Both the position numbers and the translations under genes were made by a program. From a virus, in IMG/VR virus record IMGVR_UViG_3300045135_002783, positions 1-22,082 of that record: a DNA stretch of 22,082 bases; one strand, given 5' to 3'. Below the pieces are notes generated by a model. The model was not told the DNA's origin. It worked only from the letters and a program-made list of their open reading frames with translations, and made no database searches. Positions 1 through 6,152 of the stretch are shown here, in pieces (positions within the stretch are counted from its first letter, which is position 1; each line of letters begins with the position of its first letter).

Positions 1-620
1 GATATGTAACAAACGTTCAGACCAGCCTGTGCCCAGTTCACCGCAAGATTCTGCAAGAACAAACTCTTACCTGCGCCTGATCCACCTGCAAAGATGTTTA
101 GTTCTCCACGGTTGAAACCGCCAAACAGTTTCTTGTCGAGGTTCTGCCAGCCTGTGCTGATCTGCCCGTTGTTTGCCTTGAGTGCCTCTAGTCTTCCTTT
201 AGGATCCTCAAAGTAGTCTGTACCGAGATCACGTGTCAGTCCCACGTTCACTGCGTCCTTGACCATGTCCTCCACAGGAGCATAGTCGCCCTTTTCCAAT
301 AAGTCTGCTGACTGTAGTATCGCACGTTCCAGTGCCTTGTGTCTCGAGAATGTTTCAAATTCGTCTAGTAGCCAATTGAAATGGCTCGGGTCTAGGTCTT
401 TTGCTGATTTCAACTTTATGTCATGCTTTGCGTTCACTTGTTCAACCTCTGGCATGACTTTGTATTCGTCCATGTAGTCTTTGACGAACTTGGCAATTGG
501 TTGCAGTTTTCGATCAAAAGATTCCGGTTTGAATATATTCTGCGCTCTAGCAAATGATTCCGCATCTGCCAAAAGCATTTCTATATAAAGTTTTTGTACA
601 TCAAATGTGTATTCAGCCAT
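1..620 (-). CDS. 41: T4 gp41-like replicative DNA helicase (DnaB family), C-terminus cut by window edge
   Basis: This is the N-terminal 206 residues of a RecA/DnaB-fold replicative helicase; the rest lies beyond base 1. The first ~150 residues are a helical N-terminal domain. Next come a GGFNRGELNIFAGG segment and a Walker A motif, GGSGAGKS, at residues ~179-186, which is the T4 gp41 arrangement. In T4, gp41 forms the hexamer that unwinds the fork and works with primase gp61. The ATG at 618-620 follows a GGAG ribosome binding site about six bases upstream and overlaps the end of the radical SAM gene by 8 bases, so the two are probably translationally coupled. Primase gp61 lies two genes upstream, which supports the assignment. 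I am confident of the helicase family; Walker B and the hexamer motifs are outside the window and cannot be checked. Confidence 0.9.
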   Translation of the reverse strand, partial: MAEYTFDVQKLYIEMLLADAESFARAQNIFKPESFDRKLQPIAKFVKDYMDEYKVMPEVEQVNAKHDIKLKSAKDLDPSHFNWLLDEFETFSRHKALERAILQSADLLEKGDYAPVEDMVKDAVNVGLTRDLGTDYFEDPKGRLEALKANNGQISTGWQNLDKKLFGGFNRGELNIFAGGSGAGKSLFLQNLAVNWAQAGLNVCYI

Positions 621-1521
621 TTTTTACTCCGCATTGTATTTTACAACAATCGTGTGCAGATGTAAATTGTTTTGTTGAATTAAAAAATTCAACCACATCC
701 GACCTTTGCAAAATATCTTGTAGTGTGTTGTTTCTAATATTGAAATTTGCTTGTTTTGGTGAAAAAATGTTCTTGTACTTGTATCTATAGGTGCCCATCC
801 AACAGCAAGGATAAAAGTCGCCTTCTGCGTCTATATAAAGGTCAGAACTTGGTTTGTCATTTACCAAACAAGCAGGACTCATTTGGGTTCGGTAGTCTTT
901 GTCAATCAAAACTGACTCCTGATGCTTGTAGTATTTGTCAACATATTCGTCGTCAGGCATCAGGTCCTTTTGTCCTAACCATCTATCGCTCTGCTCTAAT
1001 CTGAAATGATCAAAACCCAAAATCTTTGAAAAATCCTGTGCTTGTTCTATCTGATGTTGATTGTGTTTGAATACAATGAACTTCCAAATCAATTTACATT
1101 TACTAAACGACATGACATTTACAGCCTCTATTATTGTGTGCCATTTAGAATTTTTACGATAGATGTGATTGGTATCCTCTAGACCGTCTATGCTAAATGT
1201 AATTGAATCTTTTTCTGTCAGTAGGACAGATAAACTTGTCCACCAAGTTTTACTTCTCGATGAACCGTTTGTTATAATGCTTATCCTACAGTTGTTATCT
1301 TTTAATTTACGAATAAGTTCTAAGAACTTAGAATGATATATAGGATCTCCGTTGTTGCCACACAGTTCGATGTTAGCATTGGCACCCACAAAAGATACAA
1401 GATTGTCTACATCAATTTCATGTATAGATCGAGTCTTGAACTTTTCATAGAACCAAGTCCTATCACATAGGCTACACGCCAGGGTGCATTTACTTGTAGG
1501 TTCAACGTGGAAACTAACCAT
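613..1521 (-). CDS. Radical SAM/SPASM-type enzyme, substrate unknown
   Basis: The 302-aa protein carries the radical SAM cluster motif Cx3Cx2C at C12, C16 and C19 (KCTLACSLC), a GGEP-like strand-2 segment (ELCGNNGDP, residues 53-60) and an ITNGSS strand (~83-88). The C-terminal third has further cysteines at 218, 239, 240, 292, 293 and 297, which fits an auxiliary Fe-S site of the SPASM/twitch type. Such enzymes cleave S-adenosylmethionine to a 5'-deoxyadenosyl radical and often modify peptides or small molecules. It overlaps the primase stop and the gp41 start by 8 bases each, so it is wired into the priming/helicase operon. No precursor peptide gene is visible next to it. The family is clear; the substrate is not. 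A link to replication is only positional inference. Confidence 0.85.
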   Translation of the reverse strand: MVSFHVEPTSKCTLACSLCDRTWFYEKFKTRSIHEIDVDNLVSFVGANANIELCGNNGDPIYHSKFLELIRKLKDNNCRISIITNGSSRSKTWWTSLSVLLTEKDSITFSIDGLEDTNHIYRKNSKWHTIIEAVNVMSFSKCKLIWKFIVFKHNQHQIEQAQDFSKILGFDHFRLEQSDRWLGQKDLMPDDEYVDKYYKHQESVLIDKDYRTQMSPACLVNDKPSSDLYIDAEGDFYPCCWMGTYRYKYKNIFSPKQANFNIRNNTLQDILQRSDVVEFFNSTKQFTSAHDCCKIQCGVKNG

Positions 1522-2527
1522 ACATCTTCCTCTTCAGGTCAATTTTAAGTTTGGTACTTTCTGCTGTTTTCAAAATAGATTGTATCGTGTACAGCCTCCC
1601 ATAATTCTTTACTGCATCTGCAACATCATTGATACTGTTATCCCATTCAGGAAACGCCACGCTCCATCCAAACTCTGTCGCCTGATCAATCAATTTTTCT
1701 CCAGGTGCATCTCTGTCCGGTACAACAATAACTCTTCTTCCAAGATTATTAATTAACTCTCTTTGTGTGTCATTTATCTCTGACCCCAGTATGCTGACTC
1801 CAGAAACGGCAATGGCATCAAAAGGCCCCTCAGTGACTATAACAAATTTCCTTGCCCAATCCTGTGCGTCCATGTTAAACACGTACCCTGGCCATACGTC
1901 GGTGTAATATTTTACACCACGCGATTCTTCAAATATTCTTCCTGTGTAACCAACAATGTCACCCCTCCAATAGAATGGTATCAACAGACGTTGGTGTATG
2001 TCCCACATCTTGTCTGGAGAGTACATGAAATCATACCAATCAGGACCGATGCCTCTATCTCCTAGGTATTTCAGTAGTCCATCAATTTTTTTCCATTGCG
2101 GTTCTGTCAAGTCGTTTCCGATATATTTCTCTAGCCAAATATCAAGTTTGTGTGTGTTTTTTGGCAGTGCTTTGTTTTTAAAGTTTACAAATTTCTTTTT
2201 CTCATACTTGATGTCGTTCTCTTCTTCACGCATAGCCTCTATGGCCATCTTCTTTATTGTGTCGTCGGGTATGCCGATGTAGCCCATGAACTGCCTCATC
2301 TTGTACGTGAGCTTCCTGCCGATCACGTAACTGGCCTTGAATCCACAATTGAAGCAGTGATAACTTACTGTTCCGTCTGCACTGGTCATTATGCCACCAC
2401 GTTTCTTTTTGTCTGCCGTCTCGCCGTTGTGTACGCAACAAGGCGCATTGAAAGATATCCAGCCACTTGGAGTTTTTTTCCTAGCCGCAGGTAGACTTGT
2501 CAGAATAGTAGATTGGATCAGGTTCAT
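1514..2527 (-). CDS. 61: T4 gp61-like DNA primase
   Basis: At 337 aa it is close to T4 gp61 (about 340 aa). An N-terminal zinc-binding module is visible at C30/C31, H33, C58 and C61 (APCCVHNG ... YHCFNCGF). A TOPRIM domain follows with the glutamate in VTEGPFDAIAV (E233, D237) and the DxD motif VVPDRDAPGEK (D271, D273). Gp61 synthesises the short RNA primers for lagging-strand DNA and binds gp41. The gene is followed by a radical SAM gene and then gp41, overlapping the former by 8 bases. The start at 2527 is forced: a TAG lies in frame two codons upstream and no other ATG precedes the zinc module. There is no Shine-Dalgarno at normal distance, and the -10 of a strong promoter ends only eight bases before the ATG, so the mRNA may be nearly leaderless. 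Confidence 0.92.
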   Translation of the reverse strand: MNLIQSTILTSLPAARKKTPSGWISFNAPCCVHNGETADKKKRGGIMTSADGTVSYHCFNCGFKASYVIGRKLTYKMRQFMGYIGIPDDTIKKMAIEAMREEENDIKYEKKKFVNFKNKALPKNTHKLDIWLEKYIGNDLTEPQWKKIDGLLKYLGDRGIGPDWYDFMYSPDKMWDIHQRLLIPFYWRGDIVGYTGRIFEESRGVKYYTDVWPGYVFNMDAQDWARKFVIVTEGPFDAIAVSGVSILGSEINDTQRELINNLGRRVIVVPDRDAPGEKLIDQATEFGWSVAFPEWDNSINDVADAVKNYGRLYTIQSILKTAESTKLKIDLKRKMYG

Positions 2528-2534
2528 ACCCTAT

Positions 2535-2563
2535 ATTTTACTGTCTATAAAGTATTTTGTCAA
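2535..2563 (-). promoter_or_regulatory. Sigma70-type promoter for primase-radical SAM-helicase
   Basis: On the minus strand a perfect -35 TTGACA (2563-2558) is followed by a 17-bp spacer and a -10 TAAAAT (2540-2535, 5 of 6). Transcription should start near base 2528, directly before the primase ATG at 2527. The promoter lies inside the 3' end of the structural gene, so the priming and helicase genes can be expressed early, independent of the late gene in front of them. It is a sequence match only. Confidence 0.65.
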
Positions 2564-3332
2564 TCTTGCCAGTGTTACCAGATGTTCTGGTGGCCTTGAA
2601 ACGCACATTTTGGAAAACACCCGTGAAGTTTAAACTTGTAACACTTGACGAGTCGGTCATTGTAGTACTGGTAATTGTAAAATAGTCATTCGCAGACGGA
2701 ACAGTTTCCATGGTACCTTGTACTTCCACTGTGCCCGAAAAGTTATTTGGATAAATGGCAACAGTGTGTAGTGCCTTGTTGTTGTTGATACCCGGACGTC
2801 CCTTAACAGCACCGGATGTGAAAATATCGCTGGACAACGTGAAACTGCTCACGGTCAAACTAGGTGTGAACTGTGGATATGCTGTGTCTAATATTTCTAT
2901 GCTACCCCCCGCCACGTAACTTGTATCTGCATAAGTGACCAGCGTACTGCCGTCTGATTTGATTTCCTGAATTGAATACTCGTAAAATTTTGCATCTAAA
3001 GCCAAAAGGTCTCCGTCTGATATCTCACATTTTGCTTGTCCTTTAGTTGTAATTGTGCTTCCGTCGTCTAAAATAGTCAAATTTTTTGTTATAACCGCTT
3101 TCTTTGATTCGGTATCAACAATCACCAATTGGTAGTAGTTTCCACTGGCCACTGTCTTCGATGACACATCTTGGGCTTTCTGATCCTCATTTTTGAACGT
3201 AAAAGTAAGTGGATTTGTAACTCCTCTATGAATTGTAAGTCTTCTATCGTACACCTTTGAGTTCCTTCCATGATAACCATTTTGGTAAACAATTACCACA
3301 TTGTTGAGTAAATACCTTGATACTGTTTGCAT
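2538..3332 (-). CDS. Probable virion structural protein (beta-rich, marine T4-like conserved family)
   Basis: The 264-aa protein has no signal peptide, no transmembrane segment and a single cysteine, and is rich in Thr, Ser, Val and Gly in alternating patterns typical of beta-sandwich virion proteins. Visible features are a YDRRLTIHRGVTNPLTF stretch near the N-terminus, an FKNEDQKAQD segment, and a C-terminal ~90 residues (TVEVQGTMETVPSAND, then VRFKATRTSGNTGKIDKI) that read like a repeated strand-loop-strand domain. It resembles, from memory, structural or hypothetical proteins conserved in marine T4-like phages; I cannot run the comparison. Support for a late role is direct: a TATAAATA late-type promoter lies 16 bases before the ATG. 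No enzyme motif is present. It sits within replication genes, which is odd for a structural gene. Confidence 0.6.
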   Translation of the reverse strand: MQTVSRYLLNNVVIVYQNGYHGRNSKVYDRRLTIHRGVTNPLTFTFKNEDQKAQDVSSKTVASGNYYQLVIVDTESKKAVITKNLTILDDGSTITTKGQAKCEISDGDLLALDAKFYEYSIQEIKSDGSTLVTYADTSYVAGGSIEILDTAYPQFTPSLTVSSFTLSSDIFTSGAVKGRPGINNNKALHTVAIYPNNFSGTVEVQGTMETVPSANDYFTITSTTMTDSSSVTSLNFTGVFQNVRFKATRTSGNTGKIDKILYRQ

Positions 3333-3348
3333 AATACATATTTAACAG

Positions 3349-3356
3349 TATTTATA
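3349..3356 (-). promoter_or_regulatory. T4-type late promoter (TATAAATA) for the structural gene
   Basis: The minus strand reads CTATAAATACTG, an exact TATAAATA, the element recognised by gp55-programmed RNA polymerase in T4 late transcription. Transcription would begin about six bases downstream, giving a leader of roughly ten bases before the ATG at 3332. I saw no other exact TATAAATA appropriately placed before a gene in this window, so it marks this gene out from its early neighbours. Confidence 0.65.
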
Positions 3357-3364
3357 GATAGAGC

Positions 3365-3739
3365 ATGAACGAAATTTTTTACACCTTAAGGGATAAATTT
3401 CCCTTTTTAAGCCTGATCAGAAAGGGCGATTTGGAATACGTTGGCATTGTGCAGAATGAAGATGCAAATGTTATAAGTTTTTACGATTATGGAAGGCTTA
3501 TGATGCCAGCGGACAAGATGCGTTTTTTAAAGTGTGGAGAGACCTGGTGGCATGAGTCTAATAGAAAATTACCAATCAACATCTTTTTGAAAGGACAATT
3601 TAGGTATTTCAGATCGACGTTAGTAAGTTTAAATTCCAAAGATGTAGAGATAGTGCATGGACCTACCGTAAAACTGTCTCAAATTTCAAAGAAACGGGTG
3701 AAGAGAAGGACAATCCAACTAGTTCGTAAACCTACCTAA
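3365..3739 (+). CDS. Conserved hypothetical protein, 124 aa
   Basis: A small basic soluble protein read against the surrounding minus-strand genes. It begins MNEIFYTLRDKFPFLSL and ends in a strongly basic stretch (SKKRVKRRTIQLVRK, ~residues 107-121) that could bind nucleic acid. A WWHESNRKLPINIFLK segment (~60-75) is the most distinctive part. I recall similar proteins in marine T4-like phages but no function. No catalytic motif, cysteine cluster or membrane segment is visible. It diverges from the structural gene with a 32-base gap and converges on the 92-aa gene, overlapping its stop by 8 bases. The ATG at 3365 follows a weak purine run (GATAGAG). Confidence 0.7.
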   Translation: MNEIFYTLRDKFPFLSLIRKGDLEYVGIVQNEDANVISFYDYGRLMMPADKMRFLKCGETWWHESNRKLPINIFLKGQFRYFRSTLVSLNSKDVEIVHGPTVKLSQISKKRVKRRTIQLVRKPT

Positions 3740-4010
3740 TCACAGTCAAAAAAAAAGATCGCTGTCTGCGATCATATCTAATCTTTATTCCCCTCGGAGC
3801 CCAAATTTCCTGCCAGTATGGCAGTTCAACATCGACAAAATGTTGATCTAGTTGTCCTTCTTTGTTAAGCACCTTTACGTTGTACTTGTTGCCTGCCTTT
3901 ACTTGAGCCGATAAGAATGCAGACAAGTCGACCACTGCTTGGGTATCACCTAGGTCTTTGATCTGTATTGGAAGTTTTTTTCTAAGTCTTTTAGTTTTTT
4001 GATGTTGCAT
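3732..4010 (-). CDS. Hypothetical protein, 92 aa
   Basis: A small protein with a very basic N-terminus (KTKRLRKKLPIQIKDLG) and a basic C-terminus ending RRQRSFFLTVIR. The middle contains short beta-like segments. I do not recognise the family. The ATG at 4010 is preferred over an in-frame TTG one codon earlier; it overlaps the end of the mini-DnaE gene by 20 bases, so the two are probably co-transcribed and coupled. The oddity is at the 3' end: a strong intrinsic terminator for this strand lies inside the last codons, with its U-tract ending about 14 bases before the stop codon. Terminated transcripts would therefore lack a stop codon. Confidence 0.6.
   Translation of the reverse strand: MQHQKTKRLRKKLPIQIKDLGDTQAVVDLSAFLSAQVKAGNKYNVKVLNKEGQLDQHFVDVELPYWQEIWAPRGIKIRYDRRQRSFFLTVIR
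3748..3773 (-). terminator. Rho-independent terminator, minus strand
   Basis: On the minus strand a perfect 6-bp stem GATCGC/GCGATC with a 5-base loop (AGACA) is followed directly by nine T residues. In the plus direction there is no comparable T-run after the hairpin, so it mainly ends transcription coming from the replication operon at 9412. It lies inside the last codons of the 92-aa gene. Confidence 0.75.
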
Positions 4011-4581
4011 CAAAACTATATTTAGCTCTGCTCAGTAAATTCATTTGGACAACTATGGCCTGTGCATATGCTATGGCGTGGGACTTCTTGAAAAAATAAG
4101 ATCCATCGGTTGGACGAATCCATACTTCGTTCAATATATCTTTCCAGTCCTTGTACATTAGATGCCTTTTTGCAGGACGTATGATTGCTAGTACAGCCGC
4201 AAGTTGTTCAATATTTCGTGGCTCCAACTTTGAAACGATGTTGTAATGGCCGTTTAGGTGGAAAAGTTTCTCAACAGTCTTTGGATTTTTAAGCATGTCC
4301 CAATCTGGTTCCTGTATCATCAACTCTACCAATTCTTGTTCAGATTTGACATCTTTATAGATGTTCACATTCAACATGTCTATTTTAAAATATCCTCTGT
4401 CCTCGGCCTTTTTGTAGTCCAGAGTGCTGTGTCCCGTAACAGGGTGTTCCGGACAAGCATGAAAGTAAACACCTGTTTTATGTTTTTCTGCCTTGTTGTC
4501 TTTTATGATTGTTGCTGGTGTGTGTTTGAACAGTTTCAGCACACCGTCTCTGTCATAGAAGTCTATGTCTACGTCAGGCAT
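3991..4581 (-). CDS. Miniature DnaE-related protein (DNA polymerase III alpha palm/thumb remnant)
   Basis: At 196 aa it is about a sixth of bacterial DnaE, yet several DnaE landmarks follow in the right order. PDVDIDF at residues 2-8 matches the DnaE PDFDVDF motif, whose first two aspartates are catalytic. KHKTGV (33-38) and HPVTG (46-50) match KHAAGV and HPVT. GYFKIDML (63-70) matches VKFDFLG, which holds the third catalytic aspartate (here D68). LFHLNGHYNIVSKLEPRNIE (106-125) matches FQLESRGM...LKPDCFED, LAAVLAIIRP (127-136) matches IVALVALFRPGP, and KKSHAIAYA (165-173) matches NKSHSAAYA. The PHP domain, most of the fingers, the beta-clamp motif and the OB fold are absent. Activity cannot be inferred; it may be an inactive remnant or a repurposed factor. 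It sits in the replication operon, sharing one base with the gene before it (TAATG). Confidence 0.75.
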   Translation of the reverse strand: MPDVDIDFYDRDGVLKLFKHTPATIIKDNKAEKHKTGVYFHACPEHPVTGHSTLDYKKAEDRGYFKIDMLNVNIYKDVKSEQELVELMIQEPDWDMLKNPKTVEKLFHLNGHYNIVSKLEPRNIEQLAAVLAIIRPAKRHLMYKDWKDILNEVWIRPTDGSYFFKKSHAIAYAQAIVVQMNLLSRAKYSFDATSKN

Positions 4582-4814
4582 TAGTGTACACTCCCTTTGT
4601 TTTTCTCATTGTATTTGATGAACTGTTCTTTGCTTCCTGGATCCAACACCTCAATGACGTCAAGCAGTTTTCTGTAACCTTCTGTATTCAAGTAGTCTTT
4701 GTCCATATCCGGCATTATCACTCTTCCTATAGATCCGTCATCCTTGATAATCACAGCACAGTCGCCATCTTCAAATTTCAAATCGTCATTTATTTCTAAT
4801 TTGATCTTAGACAA
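4581..4814 (-). CDS. Conserved hypothetical acidic protein, 77 aa
   Basis: A small acidic protein (SKIKLEINDDLKFEDGD start; CAVIIKDDGSIGRVIMPDM at ~19-37) with no cysteine cluster or membrane segment. The IIKDDGSIGRVIMP stretch looks like a beta-hairpin and is the best landmark for searches. I recall comparable short proteins in marine T4-like phages without known function. It overlaps the zinc-finger gene by 8 bases and abuts the mini-DnaE gene through a TAATG junction, so it is a firm operon member and could act with the mini-DnaE protein; this is inference from position only. Confidence 0.65.
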   Translation of the reverse strand: MSKIKLEINDDLKFEDGDCAVIIKDDGSIGRVIMPDMDKDYLNTEGYRKLLDVIEVLDPGSKEQFIKYNEKNKGSVH

Positions 4815-5493
4815 TTTTGGCCTCTCTTGCTGTGTCTTGCACCAGCATGTGATCTGCTGGATAACTTTTCAACTTGCTTGGCCAGAAACTTGGATTTATA
4901 AATTTTTCTATCATTTGTAATTGTTCGTCGTTGAATGATTTTAACATCCTTTTGCCTGCATTGCAACCGAGCAACAACCACGGACTTATTTTTCCCTGTT
5001 GTATATGAGCTACCGCTCTGTTAGTGTTAACCAATCTGAAATAGTCTGACCACTGTGCGTTTTGTTCGTTTGCCCAATCCATCATTGTTGTGATGCTCCT
5101 TTGGAGGGCCGCCTCAACTGGTTCAGTTTTTAATGTTTCAATCAAGTATACTTCGTATAAATCATCTCTTGCCCAATGATCTAATTTAATTTTTGAGCGA
5201 AGCACATAGTCGATATATTTTTCTGGATACAACGGATTTATGTGCATGATGTACCTGCCAAATTTTACAAATGCATTATAGTATGCACTTTTGACAAAAT
5301 CATCATAGGTTTTAAGTTTTGAACCGTGTTGATGAATTTGATAGAACCTTTGGAATACCATGAAAGCATTCACTACCCATTTTTCATCACGTTGTAAATA
5401 TCTGCGTTTTGGTTCACATAAGTGTACTTGAAGTGTCCTTGCCTTTGCAAAGTTCTTGCCACAGTACGTGCATTTATTTTGACTCGATGCCAT
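4807..5493 (-). CDS. Zinc-finger protein of the marine T4-like replication operon, 228 aa
   Basis: The N-terminus has a single C2HC-type zinc finger: C8, C11, H24 and C26 (CTYCGKNFAKARTLQVHLC), followed by a basic EPKRRYLQRDEKW segment. The remaining ~190 residues are mainly alpha-helical and aromatic-rich (FVKFGRYIMHINPLYPEKYI; KLDHWARDDLYEVYL), with no catalytic signature. A finger plus helical body suggests nucleic-acid binding. From memory, proteins with this layout are widespread in marine T4-like phages but uncharacterised. The start at 5493 is supported by an excellent ribosome binding site (GGAGGAAC before ATG). It overlaps the gp62-like gene by 20 bases and the 77-aa gene by 8. Confidence 0.75.
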   Translation of the reverse strand: MASSQNKCTYCGKNFAKARTLQVHLCEPKRRYLQRDEKWVVNAFMVFQRFYQIHQHGSKLKTYDDFVKSAYYNAFVKFGRYIMHINPLYPEKYIDYVLRSKIKLDHWARDDLYEVYLIETLKTEPVEAALQRSITTMMDWANEQNAQWSDYFRLVNTNRAVAHIQQGKISPWLLLGCNAGKRMLKSFNDEQLQMIEKFINPSFWPSKLKSYPADHMLVQDTAREAKIV

Positions 5494-5941
5494 GTTCCTC
5501 CAACAACTCCTCTAGTTCTTTGTCGGTCAGTACTTTGTCTAAAGCCTCGAGGTCATCTGTGTGCCATGTGGGGTATATTGACTTCAATTGATCTAGGCTT
5601 TTATTTGTTACACGTTTCATTGGTTTTATCCATGGGTGAAACTGCTGTTGTAGTGCACCGCACATAGAAGTTAAAATCCATGCTAATTTTTTGTGTGCTT
5701 TGTACCACTGTAAATTTTTCATGTTTTTGTTTACACATTCATTCACCATTTCAACATAGTGTTCTGTATAAAATCTGTCCTTTGACGACACCGTTGACAC
5801 GTATCTCATTAACATGAAAGGTGAATACAAATTTTTTTCTTCGTCGTCGACCCTGTCGTAGTAGTTTTTATTTCTAAAATCAACAGCCTTAAGGCCGTTC
5901 CTTAGGTCAAAAAACTTTTTTTTGTTTGTCTTTCCCGGCAT
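5474..5941 (-). CDS. 62: Probable clamp-loader small subunit (gp62-like)
   Basis: The 155-aa protein matches, from memory, the short gp62 of marine T4-like phages. It has a Y-x-PF motif followed by a helix (LYSPFMLMRYVS, ~39-50), a YTEHYVEMVNECVNKN helix, a HKKLAWILTSM helix, a QFHPWIKPMKR segment (~101-111) and a C-terminal run (DDLEALDKVLTDKELEELLEE) that corresponds to the terminal helices. In T4, gp62 joins four gp44 ATPases to load the gp45 sliding clamp. Gp44 and gp45 are not in this window. The level of resemblance is modest, so this could be another small helical replication protein. It overlaps the 81-aa gene by 35 bases and the zinc-finger gene by 20. Confidence 0.55.
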   Translation of the reverse strand: MPGKTNKKKFFDLRNGLKAVDFRNKNYYDRVDDEEKNLYSPFMLMRYVSTVSSKDRFYTEHYVEMVNECVNKNMKNLQWYKAHKKLAWILTSMCGALQQQFHPWIKPMKRVTNKSLDQLKSIYPTWHTDDLEALDKVLTDKELEELLEEHGIESK

Positions 5942-6152
5942 ATTTTAATCCAAAAATTGTACAGTCCTTTGCTGTTTTAAATGTTAATTTTAGTTTCTTG
6001 TTCATGTGTTGTAAACCTGTAATGCGGAAATTATTTTGGTTAAGCCAACCCATAAAATCTTTTATCCATTCTTCCTCCATCCACACATATTTGTTTTGGA
6101 TTTTTAATATAGGTGCTTCTATATGGATTGATTTTTTACCATACCGAGCCAT
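5907..6152 (-). CDS. Hypothetical protein, 81 aa
   Basis: A small basic protein (MARYGKKSIHIEAPILKIQ start, GKDKQKKVF end) with tryptophans in a WMEEEWIKDFMGWL helix. I do not recognise the family. The ATG at 6152 is preferred to an in-frame one at 6167 because ACAGG lies six bases before it while the upstream ATG has no ribosome binding site. It overlaps the 167-aa gene upstream by 17 bases and the gp62-like gene downstream by 35. The fixed position between UvsW and gp62-like genes suggests a replication or recombination accessory, which is inference. Confidence 0.6.
   Translation of the reverse strand: MARYGKKSIHIEAPILKIQNKYVWMEEEWIKDFMGWLNQNNFRITGLQHMNKKLKLTFKTAKDCTIFGLKYAGKDKQKKVF

Noticed and set aside
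2150-2494. 114-codon plus-strand open frame inside the primase gene
   Set aside because: Antisense to the zinc module of gp61, hydrophobic without a real membrane pattern, and no start signal.
4258-4584. 108-codon plus-strand open frame opposite the mini-DnaE gene
   Set aside because: Phe/Val/Cys-rich antisense shadow; the DnaE-type motifs are on the minus strand.
4891-4905. TTTATAAATTT-like palindrome inside the zinc-finger gene, reminiscent of a late promoter
   Set aside because: Not an exact TATAAATA, inside a coding region, and not placed before a gene start; expected by chance in AT-rich DNA.
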